A stretch of 59,003 bases of DNA from Phallusia fumigata (taxonomy: Eukaryota > Chordata > Ascidiacea > Phlebobranchia > Ascidiidae), in NCBI GenBank assembly GCA_008931825.1, contig QXVZ01016111.1:1-59003 (forward strand). The letters run 5' to 3'. Position 1 is the stretch's first letter, and each line of letters opens with the position of its first letter. Made by a program: the position numbers and the translations under genes. This document shows positions 10,729-25,553 of the stretch, piece after piece. The notes below the pieces were generated by a model, which had not been told where the DNA came from, ran no database searches, and was given only the letters and a program-made list of their open reading frames with translations.

Positions 10729-13700
10729 CTTAACAGTATCTAAAGATAGATAGAATTAAGACAAATGGGGCAGCTATTCCACCCGGCCTCTAAAGCTATG
10801 CACATACAAACATGACTGCGGCTCCGTTTTGCCCTTCTTTTAATGTGCCATAAACCATTGCCAACGTTTTACAACTTGCGCGTTTTCCAAGTTCAGGTTT
10901 AACTTTACTGGTAACAGGTAACCCACGGTGCTAAACAGCAAGGTTTTTCTGTTAACTTTTAATCCCTGCGAACAGCCCGACGCCCGGCAAGATCACCGCC
11001 AATCGATAAATGCTGCTATAAAGTCGCGCGTACGTTTTTTTGGTTAAAAGCTGCTTTGGAACTTGGCCGAAAACACGGCTATCGCATTGCGGTAGCACAC
11101 ACGCTCTGCGAGCGCCGCGTGTACACACACACGTTTTCAGACTGCGTACATATCTCACTGTCTACCTCGAGGAGAAAAACCAACAACACAAACCCCTTTG
11201 GCGCTGTAAAAACCAAATGTACGAATTAACCCAGCAGTAGGCTACCCTGCTTTATGCGACTGCATCGCGGCCTTGTTAAAGAGGCAGTTAATTAACAACA
11301 GCCTTAAGTGCCTAAATTTCCTTTTCTTTGGCTTCAACGTTTGTTTGTTCTTCCCAATCCTGTTTACACCCGAAACGAGTTCGACGACAAGTTCTTTCTT
11401 TTCTTGCAATTATGTTCACCAGGCCAACCATGTTGTTTCCCTTTTCAATTTTTACGTGTTCTGCCGGGCTGAACGAGCGGGGCGCCATGCTTCCCTTGTG
11501 CATACTGTTATCCACATATTATTCTTTTGCATACGACCAGGAGCGCTGTATCACAAAATATGTAGATTTTTATTTTGCTGCCATTTGTGCAACCGTATCT
11601 GTCTGTGTTGATGTGTTATATACGTGTGTGCGCCGCGTTGATTTTCGTAGAGTGCTCCAAAAACCGCTGTGCCCAATTAGATCGGGCGGCGGGTATAGTG
11701 TACGTCGCAGATGCTGCTGATACTCTTGTTGCTTGGAAAGTATTGAAAGAGATTGTAAAGAATTTTATTTTTCTGCCATTAAAACTTGTACTTCGTTCTT
11801 CACGATTTACCGTCTCGCCTCCTTTGAGCAGTCATGCCAGACAGACAGGAAAGCCAGAAGTTAGCCGACCAAAGGTAGCGAAGCCTTCGCAGCCGTTTGT
11901 GAAAAATCGCCGCCAGGCATTAGTTGGCGAACGCTTCGGCGTTGACGTCACGCTCGCCAGTGATGCGTGACGGACTGTATATGGCGCGTCGTCGCCCCAC
12001 CGGCGACTTTTTTTACCGCGTGAAGCCGTGCGGAATTTGGTTGAAGGTGTCGGCGAATTCGGGTTGATCGGTTGACTCTCAAGGCGCCGAACCTTAGCGA
12101 GGGCCCTTCTATCTGTTTTCACGCGCCATATGCGTCTGTTTGCCGGGTAAATTTATTGGCTGCTTCCAGACATTGTAAAGCAAACTGAGCGCTGGCGGCC
12201 GGGAAGGCAAACAGGGCGCGTTTCGGCGAATGCCCCGCGCACCAGAAGCGATTGAAACGAAATTCGACACCCGCACTGTGCGTTGCCTCTATATGCCGAA
12301 ATCCTGTTTTCAACCTTCGCAACGGAGGACACGAATCGAAAACACGAACGGTCAAAGCAAGACATACCGCGTTGCGCAAGAGTTGTGCAATAGCGGCAAA
12401 TGTAACGCAACCATCTTATAGTTCGAAAATTCACGTGTCATGCGTAACCAGCTGCAATTTCAAGAACAGCCAGGGTACGCACTTGGCCTTTAAAAGCCTC
12501 CAGGAAGCTGTCGGAATTAATGTTATGGTTGGAGGTTTGGACTGCAGGCTGCACTGAGGCCAGCAGGAAACGATCAACGCGAGGCGAGAGCGTGTGCGTC
12601 AAAGGACTCGCAGGCCACCATTGAAACTGGCATTTGCTTGTTTCCGGGGCCCGCGCGGACTGCTGACTCGCATGTAAACAGTGCCGGCTTGGTACGCTCT
12701 GTTGCAAATACTGAGCGTTGAATGACTCCAAATGGTACCAATGTTGACAAAACGTTTATCCCAGTGACTCAACAAATAAATACACAGCGTAAAACCATTA
12801 GGGCAGTAAAACAGTAAAATCGCACAAGATTTCAGTTTAGCTAAACGAAAGTGGTTTCAAATTTATTGTTCTATCATCTTCAATGTATTGATGAGCATTT
12901 TCAGCTGCCTGGTTACCCGATACACACACATTGTAAATTCGTTTTACCAAATTTTCGTACGCATCGAAATACGATAAATAGGGATAATTATTAAACTTTT
13001 TTTTGTGCAGAACATGCTCGATTTATGAGTGCCAACTTTACTACTCCCAAAAGAGCCATGTCACCATGTTGCCCCAAACAAAACGTTACGTAAGAATCTA
13101 ATTAGTTTTAAAAAAAACACACATCAAAAGTGCGACAACTAAGCGACTTTTATTACATCACTGATTCGTTAAAAACAATCAATTAAAAGGACATGGGAGT
13201 AAACATACATAGGCCGTAATCGACCCATTAAAGGTTTTGCTCGTTTTGTTTTCAATTTACGAGCACCCGATATTTTGGTGTCGTCAGCACGCCCTGGCCT
13301 ACAAGATAAAGTTGTTATTATCGACGTCATAAATAACTGTAATTGGCGAATTGCTGTTTTTTTCTTGTCTGGTAGCGCAAAACCGTTTAAATCTGTCGCA
13401 AATTGGGTCTGGCTATTTGAAGTTACGATAAGTCTTTTTTAGAAAATGTCGCAGCCGCAGTTGAAATTGAAACCTAACCTAAACAGGAAAACGTAAATGG
13501 AGTTTACTATTGCGGCGATTATAAGTGGCTGTTACGTACTTGGTTGTATTGTGCCCCTACAGCGCATTTACAAGTGAGCTTAGGGTATTAAACCATGTGA
13601 TTTTAAATGTGACATGATGACTATCACCTATCTCCTTTGGCTTATATGCGATAAAGAATGAACGTTTCGTAATGCACGATTTAGTGTGGTTACAAAGCCG

Positions 13701-16700
13701 TCGCTTTAGGTCAGTGAATCAAATACTTCGCACCTTCAGACCTTACGTAACAGGCAAAAGTCAACACCTCGTCAATTCATCAATGCCTGCACGCGAACGG
13801 ACTAATTGCACGATAGGAAATTAAATCACGGCCAGGCAGATCGGTGTATTGTTTTCGATTTGCTTCGGACACAACCAGCAAAAGTAAACAAGACCTCTGC
13901 GCGAACCTTTCGCTGCAACAATAACGTCGTTGTACGTGTTGGTTAAATTCGTCCTGGTAGAAATTGAAGTGTACAGTTACGTTCCATTGTTTGATTGCAA
14001 GTTATTCGCTATTAAACTGATTACAACCCGACTAGTACATTTCAGCATGCAAAGTGAGCGCTTAATATCTGCTTACGCTGCCAAATGTCCGATCGAGTCA
14101 CTTTAGCGGGTCGGGGGGAATCAATTACACTGCTTCATTTAGTTAACGGGTCGGGGGAATCAATTGCACTGCTTGAGCAGTTTGTGTGTTTATAAATTGG
14201 CTTTATGCACAAGAGTTGGGTTTTCATGACGGGCCCTTTGCGTTAAAGAGCTGGTATGTATGCAAATGCCTACCGCTTAGCAATTGTTTCGAACGGTGAC
14301 TGAGATCGGGTAAAGGTCTGTGCCCCTCAACGCAAAGCGAGTCGGAAACGGTTTGCCGCTGCATGGCCATCCAAATGTCACTTAATTCAATCGCTGAAAA
14401 AATGTTTCCATGAAAACACACCCAGCTTTTGAGAATGCGTAGTGAGTTGACTCACCGTGCTGTCACACTGATGATTGAATCATTGAATCGTTTGCTTAAG
14501 CGGCAATGTTTTAGCAGATAGTGCAACTTTTTTGACTTTTTTTTATCCATGGTGTTACCCGTGTCGTAGGTTTTAAATCTACAAATTTTCAAAATTTGTG
14601 CATACAACAAACCCAGAGTTTTGATTTTTCTAACCCAGGTAGAAACCGCCTTTGTTATTCTATGTTGACCTTTGGTTGAAGATTGTCATTTTTTCGGCTC
14701 AAAGTCTTTCTGTAATATCCAGTACATGATGTAACTACTACTTTATGCCACAGGCCACAGATCAACCATAGGGGAACTGTGAAGCCACAATGAGCAATTG
14801 GGGTCTGGCTTGCATTGAATGTTGCGCTAGTGAGTCACACAAGGCAAAGGCCGTGTCTGTTTTAACACAACGCCTTTGACTGTCGTTTCCTATCAGCGCT
14901 TTTACCGGCTGGTAAAGATTAGAACAGACCGTTTCGTTCGTTTTTTTTGCGCGCGCGACGTTTGAAGCATGTTCCGGCGAAGGCAAACAACAGATCACCT
15001 TTTGTACCCTTCACCAGTGAATACGCGCCATTGTCAGCATCGTTGTGGGACAATGCTGATAAGCATGGCCTGTTGCATAAGTTTGTTAGCACAGTAAGTT
15101 ATCCCTGTTTTTACAGCCAAGAACTGAAACTTGTTCCACTGTCTTGTCAACTGGTCAAGGGAGGAGAAACCCTTATTGCACTTACTTTTTATGGTTTGAC
15201 TCGGGATAGAACTCTTTGGTTTCCCACATTGTCTGTCCTTGGTGTGCAATATCAGGCTAATATTTAAATGTGTGTATGAATCCATTGTAATTCAAATTTG
15301 GCTAAAACCAAATTAGCGTTTACTTTCGTTACCTCACTTAAAGCAATGAGCGTGCATTAAAATTACAGCTATTTGCATAGCTTTCCACAAAGAAAATTCT
15401 ACAGTCACATCCCAACTTTTGTTTTGAATTTTCTACCATTTTGAGCTCAACAAAGTTAAAAATCGAAGGTTGTATTGCGACGAGTCATTATTTACCTACA
15501 GTGGTAAATCAACACTGTGGCATACATTTCCTTATGAGGTCATGGTACCGGGGTTTTGGTGGACTGAGGTATCACATCATTGTTCTTAGCAGGCGGCTCT
15601 CACGGACCCTATGAATCATCTTCTACAAACAGGCAATTCGATATTTGCCAATCCCGAAAGGTCGCTGACTGCTTTGGACGGCTTACTTACATCCATAAAC
15701 GGTGTTTGGTTCGACTTCCGTGAAGAAGTCCGGTAAAATCTTGATGGCTTGTTGAAAAAGCATGATTAGGGAAACTATAAACCGCATTTGTTACGAAGTG
15801 TGCGTCTATTTGTGTCCAGTTTAATGGACTCCCTTTGACGCCAGGCGTTCAGGCGTGGCGCCGCCGGGAGGGCAAAAATAGTTGATCAAGTTCCTCATGG
15901 GCGAATAAGCAACGGAAAGAAAGGCGACGGAATTTCGTGGCAGCGTAACCTAGTATTATCACCGCTCCGTATGAAACCAGACGGAAACCGGCCGCTGTTA
16001 TGGAAACGAAAACAGTTATCAATCAGCTTCAAACTTCAACTCCAACTCGACTGCTACTAAAGTGTGTTGTCCTTTTTGTTTTCTTACATGTCCAGCAGGC
16101 ATACCGAGGCACAAAGAAGCAGCTTATTTACTTTTCCGGGAAGTCGAAACCTTTGCTACAGGGCTGATACCGGGTACTTAATTATGAGTGACACGTTCGG
16201 ACGGTGTATTTGGATGTGTCGCACTGCAGTTGTTAAAAACAATTACGCCGCGTCGCCTTAGCCAATATTTGCTCGCATTGCCCGTTGATAAGCGACCGGG
16301 GTATCTTGTGGCTATCCGGCAACGCGTTTGCTTATCAACTTAAAACTGTACGAAATCTAATACGAGTGGTATTTGTGGTTAGGTACAAGACGGAAAAAGG
16401 GGATGTAACCAGACCGTCTAGGCAAAAAGGGAACACTACAAAATGCGTTGATAAACAACGCCAGTTGATATGGCAAAATGTATGTGTTATAACAAACCCT
16501 GACGAACACATAATTATATGCGCTTACATGACCTACATATCACCCACAAATAAATGCTACGCTTGATGAAAAGCTTTTCTCCATGCGCCCACGTTGGTAT
16601 GAGTAATTGAGCAGCAACTGATGCTTAGTAAGATGGCTCCATTAGGCCACTTCTTTGCAAACTGAACGGGGTTGAACTGTTGTTTTGATGACACACGCCA

Positions 16701-19700
16701 AGTCAGCGCTTTGCGAAGGGCCTTTGGGTATTCTGTGCTGCCTCTTGCACCTCCCTTAGGTACTGAAAGTTTCCGCAAGATCCTAAAATCAAAACACTAA
16801 ACAAAAGTTTTGCTGGTTGGAATGTCTATGTTCCCAGCCTACGCGTATATCACACTAGCACACAAGATCAGCACCCTGATTGTTACGAAACAACGAAAGC
16901 GTTGTCTTGTGACTGCTTTCCAGTGCCATTGGTTGGGAATGCAGTTTCATCAGGCAAGGGAGAACCAATGACAAAGGCGGACGTTCCTCAACCGCACGTA
17001 AATGGTTTTGGTGCCGAAGTGTCTCATTCTTGCACTTGGAATTTTGTGAAAACAATGTTATGGAAAACAACTTTATCTCTTACAACTTCCGAACAAATTA
17101 ACCCAAGAGTTTTGTGGGAACAATACGTGTGGGGAGAAAAGGTAACATCCAATTCCGTATGGCTGTTAATGCTTAGATGCACGGGACGAAACCAAGCGCC
17201 AAGCAACCACGACTAGGTAATAATTTACATTTTTTAGGGGGCCAAAAATATCTTAAAGGTTCAGTTATTTGGCTTTGACTTGGTCCCTGAAGGGCAACTC
17301 TTGGCCAAACGTTTGATGACGCAACTATTTGCTGAAAACACGTCATTTGTTTTCCTCGGCCCTTCCGGGTGCATCGACCAGTGCGGCCTGGTCAGTGCTG
17401 AACCCAGTGTTGGGATGACAGAAATCCCTAGCCTAACCGAACGTGTTTAGGTTATTTCAACAAAACGAACACATTGTCAAAAAAGGTTGAGGTATCACTG
17501 TGACCAGTGTTGCCATTTGATTACAATATGAAATCAGGTTTTTGATAAATTGATTTGTTGTTACTAGTCAATACTTAAAAAAACACTGGCAGATGGCAAA
17601 ATTTAGTGACACATTGGCCAGTCGCGGAGAAGATCGTTTTGGCGATAACGCGCCAGGCAAAACACAATTTGTATGCAAAAGCAGTCACGTTTAACATAGC
17701 TTTGTACAGACACCGCACGATCGAAAGGTTAATTGGCTTTTTGTATCAAGTCAAAAACTTTTTGTGTATTCTAATTCCAACAAAAATGATGTCATCTTTT
17801 ATTTTGTTTTCACCACGGTGACAATTGTATGTAGGTGGGATGTACTAACGTTGGTCAAGTCGTCAAAAAAATAAATAAATTGTCAAAATTTTTGTAATGC
17901 TTGCCAGTTTGACGCTTGGACGTGTTATATGCAAATGTCCTTTGAAGAGGTAATGCTGCTTGCTCTTGCCATCTCACCTCTACTCAAAAATATTCAAAGC
18001 AGCGCAGTTTCACAACACTGAGTTGTTTTTCGAAGGCTATAGGGTGGTGATTACGTAAAGTTGCAAAACGGTCTCGCATCGGAAATTCTATGAACCCGGG
18101 CTACCAATAAACCTCCCCCCGCATTTCTCGAAATTATTCTTACGCGAAATGTAAACAACTTTACGTCAATATTGCTGGTAAGTGGGGGGTGCTTGTCACC
18201 CAGACATGGCGATCGCGACGATCAGGTGACGCGCCGTCGTGTTACGTCACAGTCAAAACAAAGCGTTCGCCCTCCGTAGCCAAAAAGCTCTTTGATGTCA
18301 ACCCCAGGGGCGGACAGAACGACTGCCTCAACATGATTGCCATCAAAATGCCCACAACCAATAACTGATGGAAACAGCGATAAGCGAGCAACGCAGGCGC
18401 GAAAACATAAACGAGAATGTCGGCGTAGGCTCGGGCACAAGTCATAATTTGCGGTAATAGAGGCTATGTGACCAGTTGATTGCGCGCGTCGCGGAGATAC
18501 TTGTAATCAAATTGGTTTTACATGAATCCGTCAGACGCTTGTTGGAGGTTAATTTGTCGTTGCGCGCCAGGCGAATGTCCGCCGGCTATTTGGGCGCGTG
18601 CGTTAACCAGAGGCAGGTTCTGGTTTGCTGGCAAACTCGAACAGCGGCATTTAATTTTCCTGGGAACGGCTGATGTTTTTCCGTGAACTGTTTCAAACCT
18701 GTTATTGGCACCGAAAAAATGCTACGCAAGAGCAATTTGTTTGAGTTTTTATTTCATGTACATTAAGAAATGATTTACTATTTTCTAAATATTTTTCATT
18801 GCCGTTTTGGGTGTTTTTGTTGTTATTGACTTAAAATTGGTTTAATATGACACAGTATCGGTAACGAACAAAAAAGTGTCGGAGAACCTCATCTACAACC
18901 TTATCAGGATGGCATACAAAACATTTTCTTTCTGCGCACCTGATGCCCATAAAAAAAACAGTGGAATTTGGGTGCTTTGGCCTTCATGTTGTACTGGTCC
19001 AACTGATGCCCAGCACTTAACACAGATCGCCCAACGCGGCAGAGATAAAACCAATCGGGCACAATCTACAATAGATTCAGATCCCAGCTGGTAGCTATCA
19101 ATCTGTCTCCTATTATGCGTGCAAATATCAAACACATGATAAGGCCCAGCCGCAAAGGCAACGCCTCTGTTTAGATCGTTGTAACTGGTGGCATTGTTAT
19201 GCGTCTCTCCAAGTGATTTTAAGAGATGGAGATTCTGTTGATCTTTTCTGCCTCTTTTTTTCAACCAGCGCGCCTTTCAAGTGGTCACGACATCACGGTT
19301 TTTGGAGCAGTCGGTTTCAGACTCTTTTGGACAACGGTCTCTCGATTGCGACAAAATAATTTGGACTAAAACTCATGTCGCTTGAATTTATCTGCCCCAC
19401 CAGCACAGCTATAGCGTTGGAACTGTTAAGGCTGGGGTTATACTGTAAACTCTTTCAATGTATTGCTAATCTACATGTTATAGCACATATTTGCCCGAAA
19501 GCCATGTGGTATCGATACTTGTTTATCAACTGTTACGTTGTTTTTATCGTGAAACCCTTTGCAGACGTCGCGAAACCCAGTTTGGGAAACCCTGTTTAAG
19601 AGAAAATGCAGTTTGAAATAAATTCTCCAATCGTGTATTGAATCGTTTGTTTCCGCACCCCCAAGGAACATTATTTGTTGGATTTTTTAGCAAAACTATG

Positions 19701-21014
19701 ACATCGGTTACATGCAAGAAGCTTTCAAAAACTGTGTATGTCGCCGCATCATATTGACAGACAGTTTTAAGACTGCNCTTCTTCCAAGTTTTGGTGACTC
19801 GGGTGCACAACGATGTGCAGTTGGGCCAAGTCGTGGCATGATGGTCTAGTTTGACCACGTAGCCCACGCCATTCCTTCTGTGCCAGACTAGGACATCCAG
19901 GCCGATGCCTTTGTTTTGTCATTCAGTGCTCAAGCGTCATCGATGAACAGATATATTTGTGACAATCTCTGTGCGCACTTCCGGATAACGATTGTCCACC
20001 GTGCAGCGGATGGTCGCGGCCGCTTCCTGTTACGTATGTGTGTTGGTTACACGTGGGGGAGGAAAGGGTATTGGCTGTGTCGCACCACACAGCTGTAATA
20101 TGCGGAAGTAAAACAGGCATGGGAAGTGCCCGAAATATAAGATAAATGAATGTAACGTTGCAGACATGATCGTTATTAGCCTTATTATGAAGATTGTTGG
20201 ACGGCGGTAATTGTTACATACATCCAACAACACGTAGACAAAAAACAGCTACCCTTCTGCTGTTGCGTCACGACATTAGGTTTACGTTGTTTTGTAGGAA
20301 ACACACGTTATAAAAATCACTTAAAACGACTTGCTACAGATCTTAATAAAACTCTAGCTTAACGCCTCAAGCCGCAACCCAATTCTATGGTTTTTGGTCC
20401 AAGCCCTTTACGTGCGAGAAGTCAGGCTGCCCACAGCGCACTAAAAGCTTAAATTTTTTTTCGCTTGCCTTTTCCCCTTCTTGGAGTCCAAATAAGCAAA
20501 AAAAAATCCACACATTTTTCCTTTTGAGTCCCGCAAAACCAAAGTTTTGGCAACCCTTTAAACTTTTGACGCAATCAAACTATGACGTCAGTTTTAATTG
20601 GAGTGCCTCGACGGTTTCACATGTATCGCTTTGTCATTATGGCGTCATCCGGTAAAGCAAACCGTATTGCGTATNGGAAAAAATCCCACCAACATAAAGA
20701 TGTCCTGTCCACCGCAACGTAATAACAGGCGCAGTACAACGGAAACTGCATCAAAAATTACCCAGCAACAGCTCTCGCAAGCTTTAACTTGAAGAAAAAA
20801 CAACATTTTAGGTCCCCCATGGGGTCAGTAATTGAAACCCCAGAACCGGTACGTCAACGCTTGACCTTTTTAGTTTCCACAGCAACTGGCTTAGAATGGG
20901 GATCCGTCTGGCGACAGATCATTGCACGATGCCGGCGCTTTACGCCAGGCGTTACTATTGCGTTAAAAATAAGTCCAAAAAATGCGCACTCGCTTTGCCA
21001 TTTCACGACTAATT
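10729..21014. other. Gene-poor stretch, no gene recognised
   Basis: More than 10 kb with no recognisable protein. Open frames stay below about 135 codons, overlap on opposite strands and match no family. CpG-rich patches at about 11.8-12.7 kb and 18.2-18.7 kb may be regulatory islands. Single-N joins occur at 19777 and 20675 without visible flanking duplication. Scattered small exons of a gene with large introns cannot be ruled out by eye. Confidence 0.4.
14107..14174. repeat. Short tandem duplication, 40-bp period
   Basis: The motif beginning CGGGTCGGGGG and ending ACTGCTT occurs at 14107-14135 and again at 14147-14174. The copies differ by one G in the run and one A/G change. The spacer is unrelated. 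No function is evident. Confidence 0.7.
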
Positions 21015-22170
21015 GCGCATAAATCCGGACTGGTCACGCCAATACTGTCCCGTTTGTATGCAAAAGTGCGTAATTTTTGGTGGACGCGCGTGGGTTGGAT
21101 GGTGTGGGTTCCGCGTAATTTTCTGGCGACGCAAATTATGTTAAGTAGACCTGACAGTCGAGTGCCTTTGTCACGTGACAGTGCGGTCATGCACGGGCCC
21201 ACAGAGGAAACGCAAGCGGGCAAGGTTGCTCTTGACATTTTCTGGCTTGTTTAGGTCTTCTAAAATAGCTATTTTTGCAAAATTGTACCCATGAAATACA
21301 TTTGTATGTATACCAACAGAATGTCCAAGAATCACATTTTCCATGCAGTATCAGTGCGATAAGCACGTTTAAATTTCACACAAACACTTGCAAACTTTAA
21401 AATGTTAGCAATCTGTAGGCCGTATTTGCAACATGTAGATTGGTCGGGAAAGCCTAAACTCTATAGGCCACCTAATTCCTACAAACAATCCACCATATTG
21501 TCATGAAATACCAAACGCTCATTGCACTAAAAGTACGCATGCATGTGTAGCCAACAGTATATGCAGAAACGCAGTAAGACGATGATATACGCTGNGCGCA
21601 TAAATCCGGACTGGTCACGCCAATACTGTCCCGTTTGTATGCAAAAGTGCGTAATTTTTGGTGGACGCGCGTGGGTTGGATGGTGTGGGTTCCGCGTAAT
21701 TTTCTGGCGACGCAAATTATGTTAAGTAGACCTGACAGTCGAGTGCCTTTGTCACGTGACAGTGCGGTCATGCACGGGCCCACAGAGGAAACGCAAGCGG
21801 GCAAGGTTGCTCTTGACATTTTCTGGCTTGTTTAGGTTTTCTAAAATAGCTATTTTTGCAAAATGGTACCCCTGAAAATACATTTGTATGTATTCCAACA
21901 GAATGTCCAAGACTCACATTTTCCATGCAGTATCAGTGTATCAAACTTTCACACAAACACTTGCAAACTTTAAAATAATAGCAATCTGTAGGCCGTATTT
22001 GCAACATGTATATTGGCCAAGCTAAACTCTATAGGCCACCTAATTCCTACAAACAAGCCACCATATTGTCAGGTATATGAAATACCAAATGCTCATTGCA
22101 CTAAAAGTACGCATGCATGTGTAGCCAACAGTATGTGTAGAAACGCAGTGAGACGATGATATACGCTGAT
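21015..22170. repeat. N-flanked duplication, about 0.58 kb per copy
   Basis: 21015-21594 and 21596-about 22170 are the same sequence, separated by one N at 21595. The first roughly 240 bases of each copy are identical as far as I can read. The remainder differs by substitutions and small indels at roughly the level expected for alleles in a very polymorphic species. The N at the junction points to two overlapping contig ends that were not merged rather than a biological tandem repeat. Open frames of about 60 to 115 codons inside are not recognisable proteins. Confidence 0.8.
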
Positions 22171-25100
22171 TTGGTTAGTTGCACTCACGGGGTTGTGCAC
22201 ACGGCTTGACGTCTCTATCCAAGTCCGTGCATTGTATACCGGTAGGGAGAACGGCCCTCTGCGTCACGATGGGACGTCACTATACGCACGGGACCGCTTT
22301 CGCATTTTCTCCGCGGCACGGGATCACGCCATGGCGTCTTACGCGTCTAGGCGAAAATAAACGTCGCAATTACATAAGGATTCAGCAAGGTTTAATGTCA
22401 ATGGAATTTTTGGCCCCTGCCAAAGCGGGTTTGCCGCCTTGCTTAATTTAGACGCGGCTTCTTTGTTTCCCGTTTGGTGCCCGCAAAACGCCAGTCAGTG
22501 TGCGTACAAAGGCAAATCGCTGCTGCAATGTCATGGGTTTTCACGTTCTATGGTTAAGGCCTGTTGTCTCTTTTTCCTAACTGGTTTTATTATACTCAGG
22601 TTGACGTACTTGCCTACGTGTACGTACGTTCCCTACGTAGAACAAAGACCAAATATTATTGCATTTCAGTGTAGCATTCTGCATGAAAATCCCAATTTTC
22701 GGGGACCTTTGGCATTGCACATCATTTGCTAGGTAAATTTCAGTTCTCATAGACGTGCCATAGGATTCTTCCAATTGGAATGCACCAGTTCAATATACAT
22801 TATTTTGAAGGCTATTCTTGCGTGCAGCGTGTGGTGCGTCGGCTTTTTGTAGACATATCAGTAATACATTGCGTACATAAAGAATGCAGCGTGTTTTCCA
22901 AACAGCAGTACCAGCAATTTTTAATTTATTTTGATTTTGTTGCTGTTTCGTTATGCGTCTATTTTTTGTAAACAGTAAACAGTTTCAAGACAGGGCGGCC
23001 GCAATAAATAGCTCACTCTTACATGTAAATAAACAAACACAAGGCCCAATGCAAAGCACAACCCACAGAACCTGCAGCCGAGTTTTGAACGCTTGTTTAC
23101 AATTGCGGCATTGTGACGTCACAGTGGTGTTTAAGCTGCCGGCGGAGTGATCATAACAGGAAAGGCACTACCTGTGTGAAAACACGATGCCCCAGCTTCC
23201 CGGAAGCAGTCTGCTCCGAGGCTAGTTACTGCGCGCGCAAAAATACCCACTACGTGCTGGAGAGATAATTGATGAACAGTATATTGGTTGAAACTTTACC
23301 TTACTGGTGATCGGCAAAGTTGCACATCGAAACCAATTGATGAGAAACTGCAATGCAGCCTCTTTCATGGGTAGAGTCAGCTGCTTTGTTCACAATCTTA
23401 TTAATGACCTTGTCTACGTTGCTTTCCTTTGCCTAAACGTGCATTTCAAGAGGTATTTTTCCACCACGTTCAGTAATATAGTATTTCAGTGTGTTGAAAT
23501 AGTCGTTGGACTAAGCATACCTGTCATAATACTTTGTTGCATCGTATCGTGGCTGTTGTGGAGGCCGCATCAATTGCAACAGTGTTACTGTGCAGTATTT
23601 GGCGTTATATGCATATTAACGTATTGCTGTTTCGTCTCTGCGTGCAAAAGAGGTTAAGTTGACAAATTTGGACATAAAGGTGTTGATTGCTTTGCAACCA
23701 CACTGACGACATCTCGTACCCGGGCGTACAGACCAGCGACTTTGATGTAAGATCACATAAACCTATATTTAAAGTCAGTTCCTACAACCCCAACTTGTAA
23801 AGCGCTCTCATAAAAGCGAGCATCAACGGGTTCGAGCATATTGGGGTTAAGTCGCACTTTGTAGCAATTTCTCGCCGCTTTGAAGCTGTTGCCACGTCGC
23901 TTAACAAGTTTGCTGACATATGTTTACCTGTTGAGGCGCATTAGCCGGGGCAACGCGGCCGATGAATGGTGCTCGGTAGGCGGAAACGGGCCCTGGCCAT
24001 GTCAAAAGCGAAACTTACATATGCGACTCTTTGAGGGGTCGGCAAAGGGGCGTCAATTGAGTTCCTTTTCGCGTCGAGCTTTGCCCGACTTACCGACACA
24101 ATTACAAGCGATTTAAAAGCCGGTCAATGGGACACTTGAGTGCCTAGGGTTTGTTTGCCTGTCTTCACAAATATAGGCCGCCTGCCGGACGAACCCTTCG
24201 GTTATTTATGTTTTTTCCGGAACTATGTGTCCAATTGGGTCGGCACCGGTTGAGTGGGTGATTGTGCGATGCAACGTTTGGGTTACGTTTCGAGAAGGCG
24301 GCTGTAACTTAATAGCTTGACCCAGATATAGTGTAATTCAGTAGTTAGTTGTCTTTTGTGTTTATTGGCCAGAAATGGCACGTTACTTGTCACAAACGAC
24401 ACCCAGTTAATGTTGAAATAAGCTTTCATCATTTCTCTCAAGGCCAACATAATGGAACCAGCAAAGGGATAATGTTTTACGCCTTTCAGATTGTATGTGT
24501 TCAATTTTCAGGCTACCAGGCCCATTGTGATGGAGTTACAGTATTTGCAATAGCGACAACAGATATTACAGAACGCCTATCTTCCTGTCATTGATTTCTA
24601 TTAGTTAACGGACTTGACGCTGTGGTGATGATTGTCTGCAAATAACGCACTTCCAACCAGCAACAAGCATAAAAATGTGCCTTTTCAGACCTGTGTAACA
24701 CTGTCATAGATTTAAAGAATCCAGGTGTGTATAGTCAATTGGTGCCATCTAGTGCCTCTTATCGGCCTAAAGTGCTAAACAGGTCTCATGTTTTATCACA
24801 TGAACACCTGGACAGTCAAGAATTTTCAGGGTGTGACGCAAAAATCACAGGAATTGTGATTAAAAGAAGAGAGTCAACCCGAGTGACTATTTCTCCTGTG
24901 ACGAGGGCCTGTGATGGGCTCTTAAGGGCGTGATTGCCGGTCAGTCGGCCACGATGGTATGTTGAGCTTCCTGATACAGGGGTAATAGACTCTTTTTATT
25001 TGATGTCAATAATTGAGCATGTGCTTGGAAATTCGTTTTGTTTCTAGGATTCATACTTTTTGCAACATCCTTAGAGTTATGTGTCAAAAAATTTCTTCAA

Positions 25101-25553
25101 ATAAAAGATGGCTTGGCTTTTAACGTGTCTAAACAAAAACACTGCCCTTAACTACATAACATTGGCATCGAGATGAAACCACGGCTGTCGACTTTAAAAC
25201 TATATTAATGAAAAATCAATAGGACATGAACGCGCGACAATAACTTTTTTAAGAAAATAGTCTTGCGTGTCGTTTCAATATTTTGAAGATGCATTTTACA
25301 GATTGGATACCAGTCGTAAAGGTGGGTATTTACACGTACGGATAAATGCTTGTACCAAAGGCGACTTACAGTACTAAACGTCATCGACTTTATTTACACA
25401 GACAAATGAGAACGAAATGCAGGCACAACCATATTATCATCATGTAAATATAGCTCATTACTGCAGACACATCTACCAGCGTGTCACTTTCATCTGTAGG
25501 CTAATCTGATTACCGAAGGCAAAAATCCAAAACTGAGCTCTTATCAATATGTC
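22171..25553. other. No gene recognised
   Basis: Only short open frames are present. The longest, 23307-23657 (116 codons), has hydrophobic runs but no family resemblance and no supporting exon structure. CpG-rich patches at 22.2-22.5 kb and 23.9-24.2 kb could be regulatory. Confidence 0.4.

Noticed and set aside
23307..23657. Hydrophobic 116-codon frame that looks membrane-like
   Set aside because: T-rich DNA gives hydrophobic translations by composition alone; no domain, no supporting exons.
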